Below are positions 6,797 through 6,955 of a stretch of DNA of 6,955 bases, piece by piece. Origin of the DNA: Gammaproteobacteria bacterium. GTDB taxonomy: Bacteria; Pseudomonadota; Gammaproteobacteria; Steroidobacterales; SZUA-146. Location: NCBI GenBank assembly GCA_013002925.1, contig JABDLQ010000122.1, positions 1 to 6,955 of the forward strand, in the 5' to 3' direction. The notes beneath the pieces were generated by a model, which made no database searches, had not been told where the DNA came from, and saw nothing but the letters and a program-made list of their open reading frames with translations. Position 1 is the stretch's first letter, and each line of letters starts with the position of its first letter. Both the position numbers and the translations under genes were made by a program.

Positions 6797-6866
6797 GTCA
6801 GAAGTCAGATATCAGATTTCAGAAGTCAGATATCAGACAGCTGAAATCTGATATCTGACCTCTGAC
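6797..6866. repeat. Long imperfect inverted repeat, possible bidirectional terminator
   Basis: The arm GTCAGA-A-GTCAGATATCAGATTTCA (6797-6821) pairs with 6842-6866. The stem is 25 positions long with one A/C mismatch, and the inner 18 bp are perfect (6804-6821 with 6842-6859). The loop is 20 bases. The element lies just after the ygjP stop and 18 bases beyond the stop of the convergent acnA gene, so both transcripts would read into it. It has no T-tract, so termination, if any, would rely on the hairpin itself or Rho, or it may protect 3' ends. It is built almost wholly of TCAGA/TCTGA words, which suggests a dispersed intergenic repeat family. I found no transposase and no target-site duplication. 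Confidence 0.8.
6798..6837. repeat. 19-bp direct repeat inside the hairpin, period 21
   Basis: TCAGAAGTCAGATATCAGA occurs at 6798-6816 and again at 6819-6837, separated by TT. The second copy lies mainly in the loop of the long stem. It can itself pair with the 3' arm (6825-6837 with 6847-6859, 13 bp, 9-base loop), so two competing hairpins are possible. Confidence 0.8.
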
Positions 6867-6884
6867 ACGGGGCCAGCAAAATAA

Positions 6885-6955
6885 TCAGGCAGCCAGGCTG
6901 CGCAAGACGTAATGCAAAATGCCTCCGTTTCGGTAGTATTCACGTTCCTTTGGCG
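6885..6955 (-). CDS. acnA: Aconitate hydratase C-terminus (partial, AcnA type)
   Basis: Only the last 22 codons and the TGA stop lie in the window; the rest is beyond the right edge. The minus strand reads PKEREYYRNGGILHYVLRSLAA. The segment EYYRNGGILHYVLR is the characteristic C-terminal end of AcnA/IRP-type aconitases (E. coli AcnA ends similarly, with YYQNDGILHYVIR). The full enzyme would be a [4Fe-4S] protein of about 890 to 900 residues interconverting citrate and isocitrate in the TCA cycle. The gene converges on fadH-ygjP, with the long hairpin between. The assignment rests on one short but distinctive motif. Confidence 0.85.
   Translation of the reverse strand, partial: PKEREYYRNGGILHYVLRSLAA

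Noticed and set aside
6797..6866. CRISPR array or mobile-element end
   Set aside because: There are only two direct copies with a 2-base gap and no spacers. No transposase or clear target-site duplication flanks the hairpin.

Overview
The window looks like ordinary core chromosome from a gammaproteobacterium. The strongest clue is fadH: its protein runs nearly colinear with what I remember of E. coli 2,4-dienoyl-CoA reductase, from the first residues to the end. The TatD and the AcnA-type aconitase tail also look gammaproteobacterial. Base composition is moderate to GC-rich, with GTG and TTG start codons alongside ATG. I cannot name a genus.

Layout: (1) 49-1416 (+), a predicted outer-membrane lipoprotein of the DUF885 family with an HEGxPGHH metal-binding motif. 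(2) A short convergent gap with a stem-loop and a CAGGT pentamer tract. (3) 1490-2917 (-), a cytoplasmic M20 metallopeptidase of the carnosinase-like dipeptidase type. (4) A 147-base leader with two dyads. (5) 3065-3874 (-), a TatD-family metal-dependent hydrolase, probably transcribed ahead of the M20 gene. (6) A 132-base divergent regulatory region with a 16-bp tandem duplication and a dyad. (7) 4007-6034 (+), fadH, followed after 19 bases by (8) 6054-6791 (+), a YgjP-like (DUF45) metalloprotein, probably co-transcribed. (9) A repeat-built long hairpin at 6797-6866. (10) 6885 to the window end (-), the last 22 codons of an aconitase (acnA type), cut by the window edge.

The genes form two divergent units, tatD-M20 leftward and fadH-ygjP rightward, each meeting a convergent neighbour at a hairpin-bearing junction. 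Functionally it is a housekeeping mix: peptide turnover (DUF885, M20), a nuclease or quality-control hydrolase (TatD), unsaturated fatty acid beta-oxidation (FadH), a small zinc-metallopeptidase-like protein and a TCA-cycle enzyme. Four of the six genes encode predicted metal-dependent hydrolases. I see no phage, transposase, CRISPR, toxin-antitoxin, defence or biosynthetic cluster, and no clear previously undescribed system. The least explained sequence is the iterated TCAGA/TCTGA hairpin at 6797-6866 and the repeat structures in the divergent fadH/tatD region.
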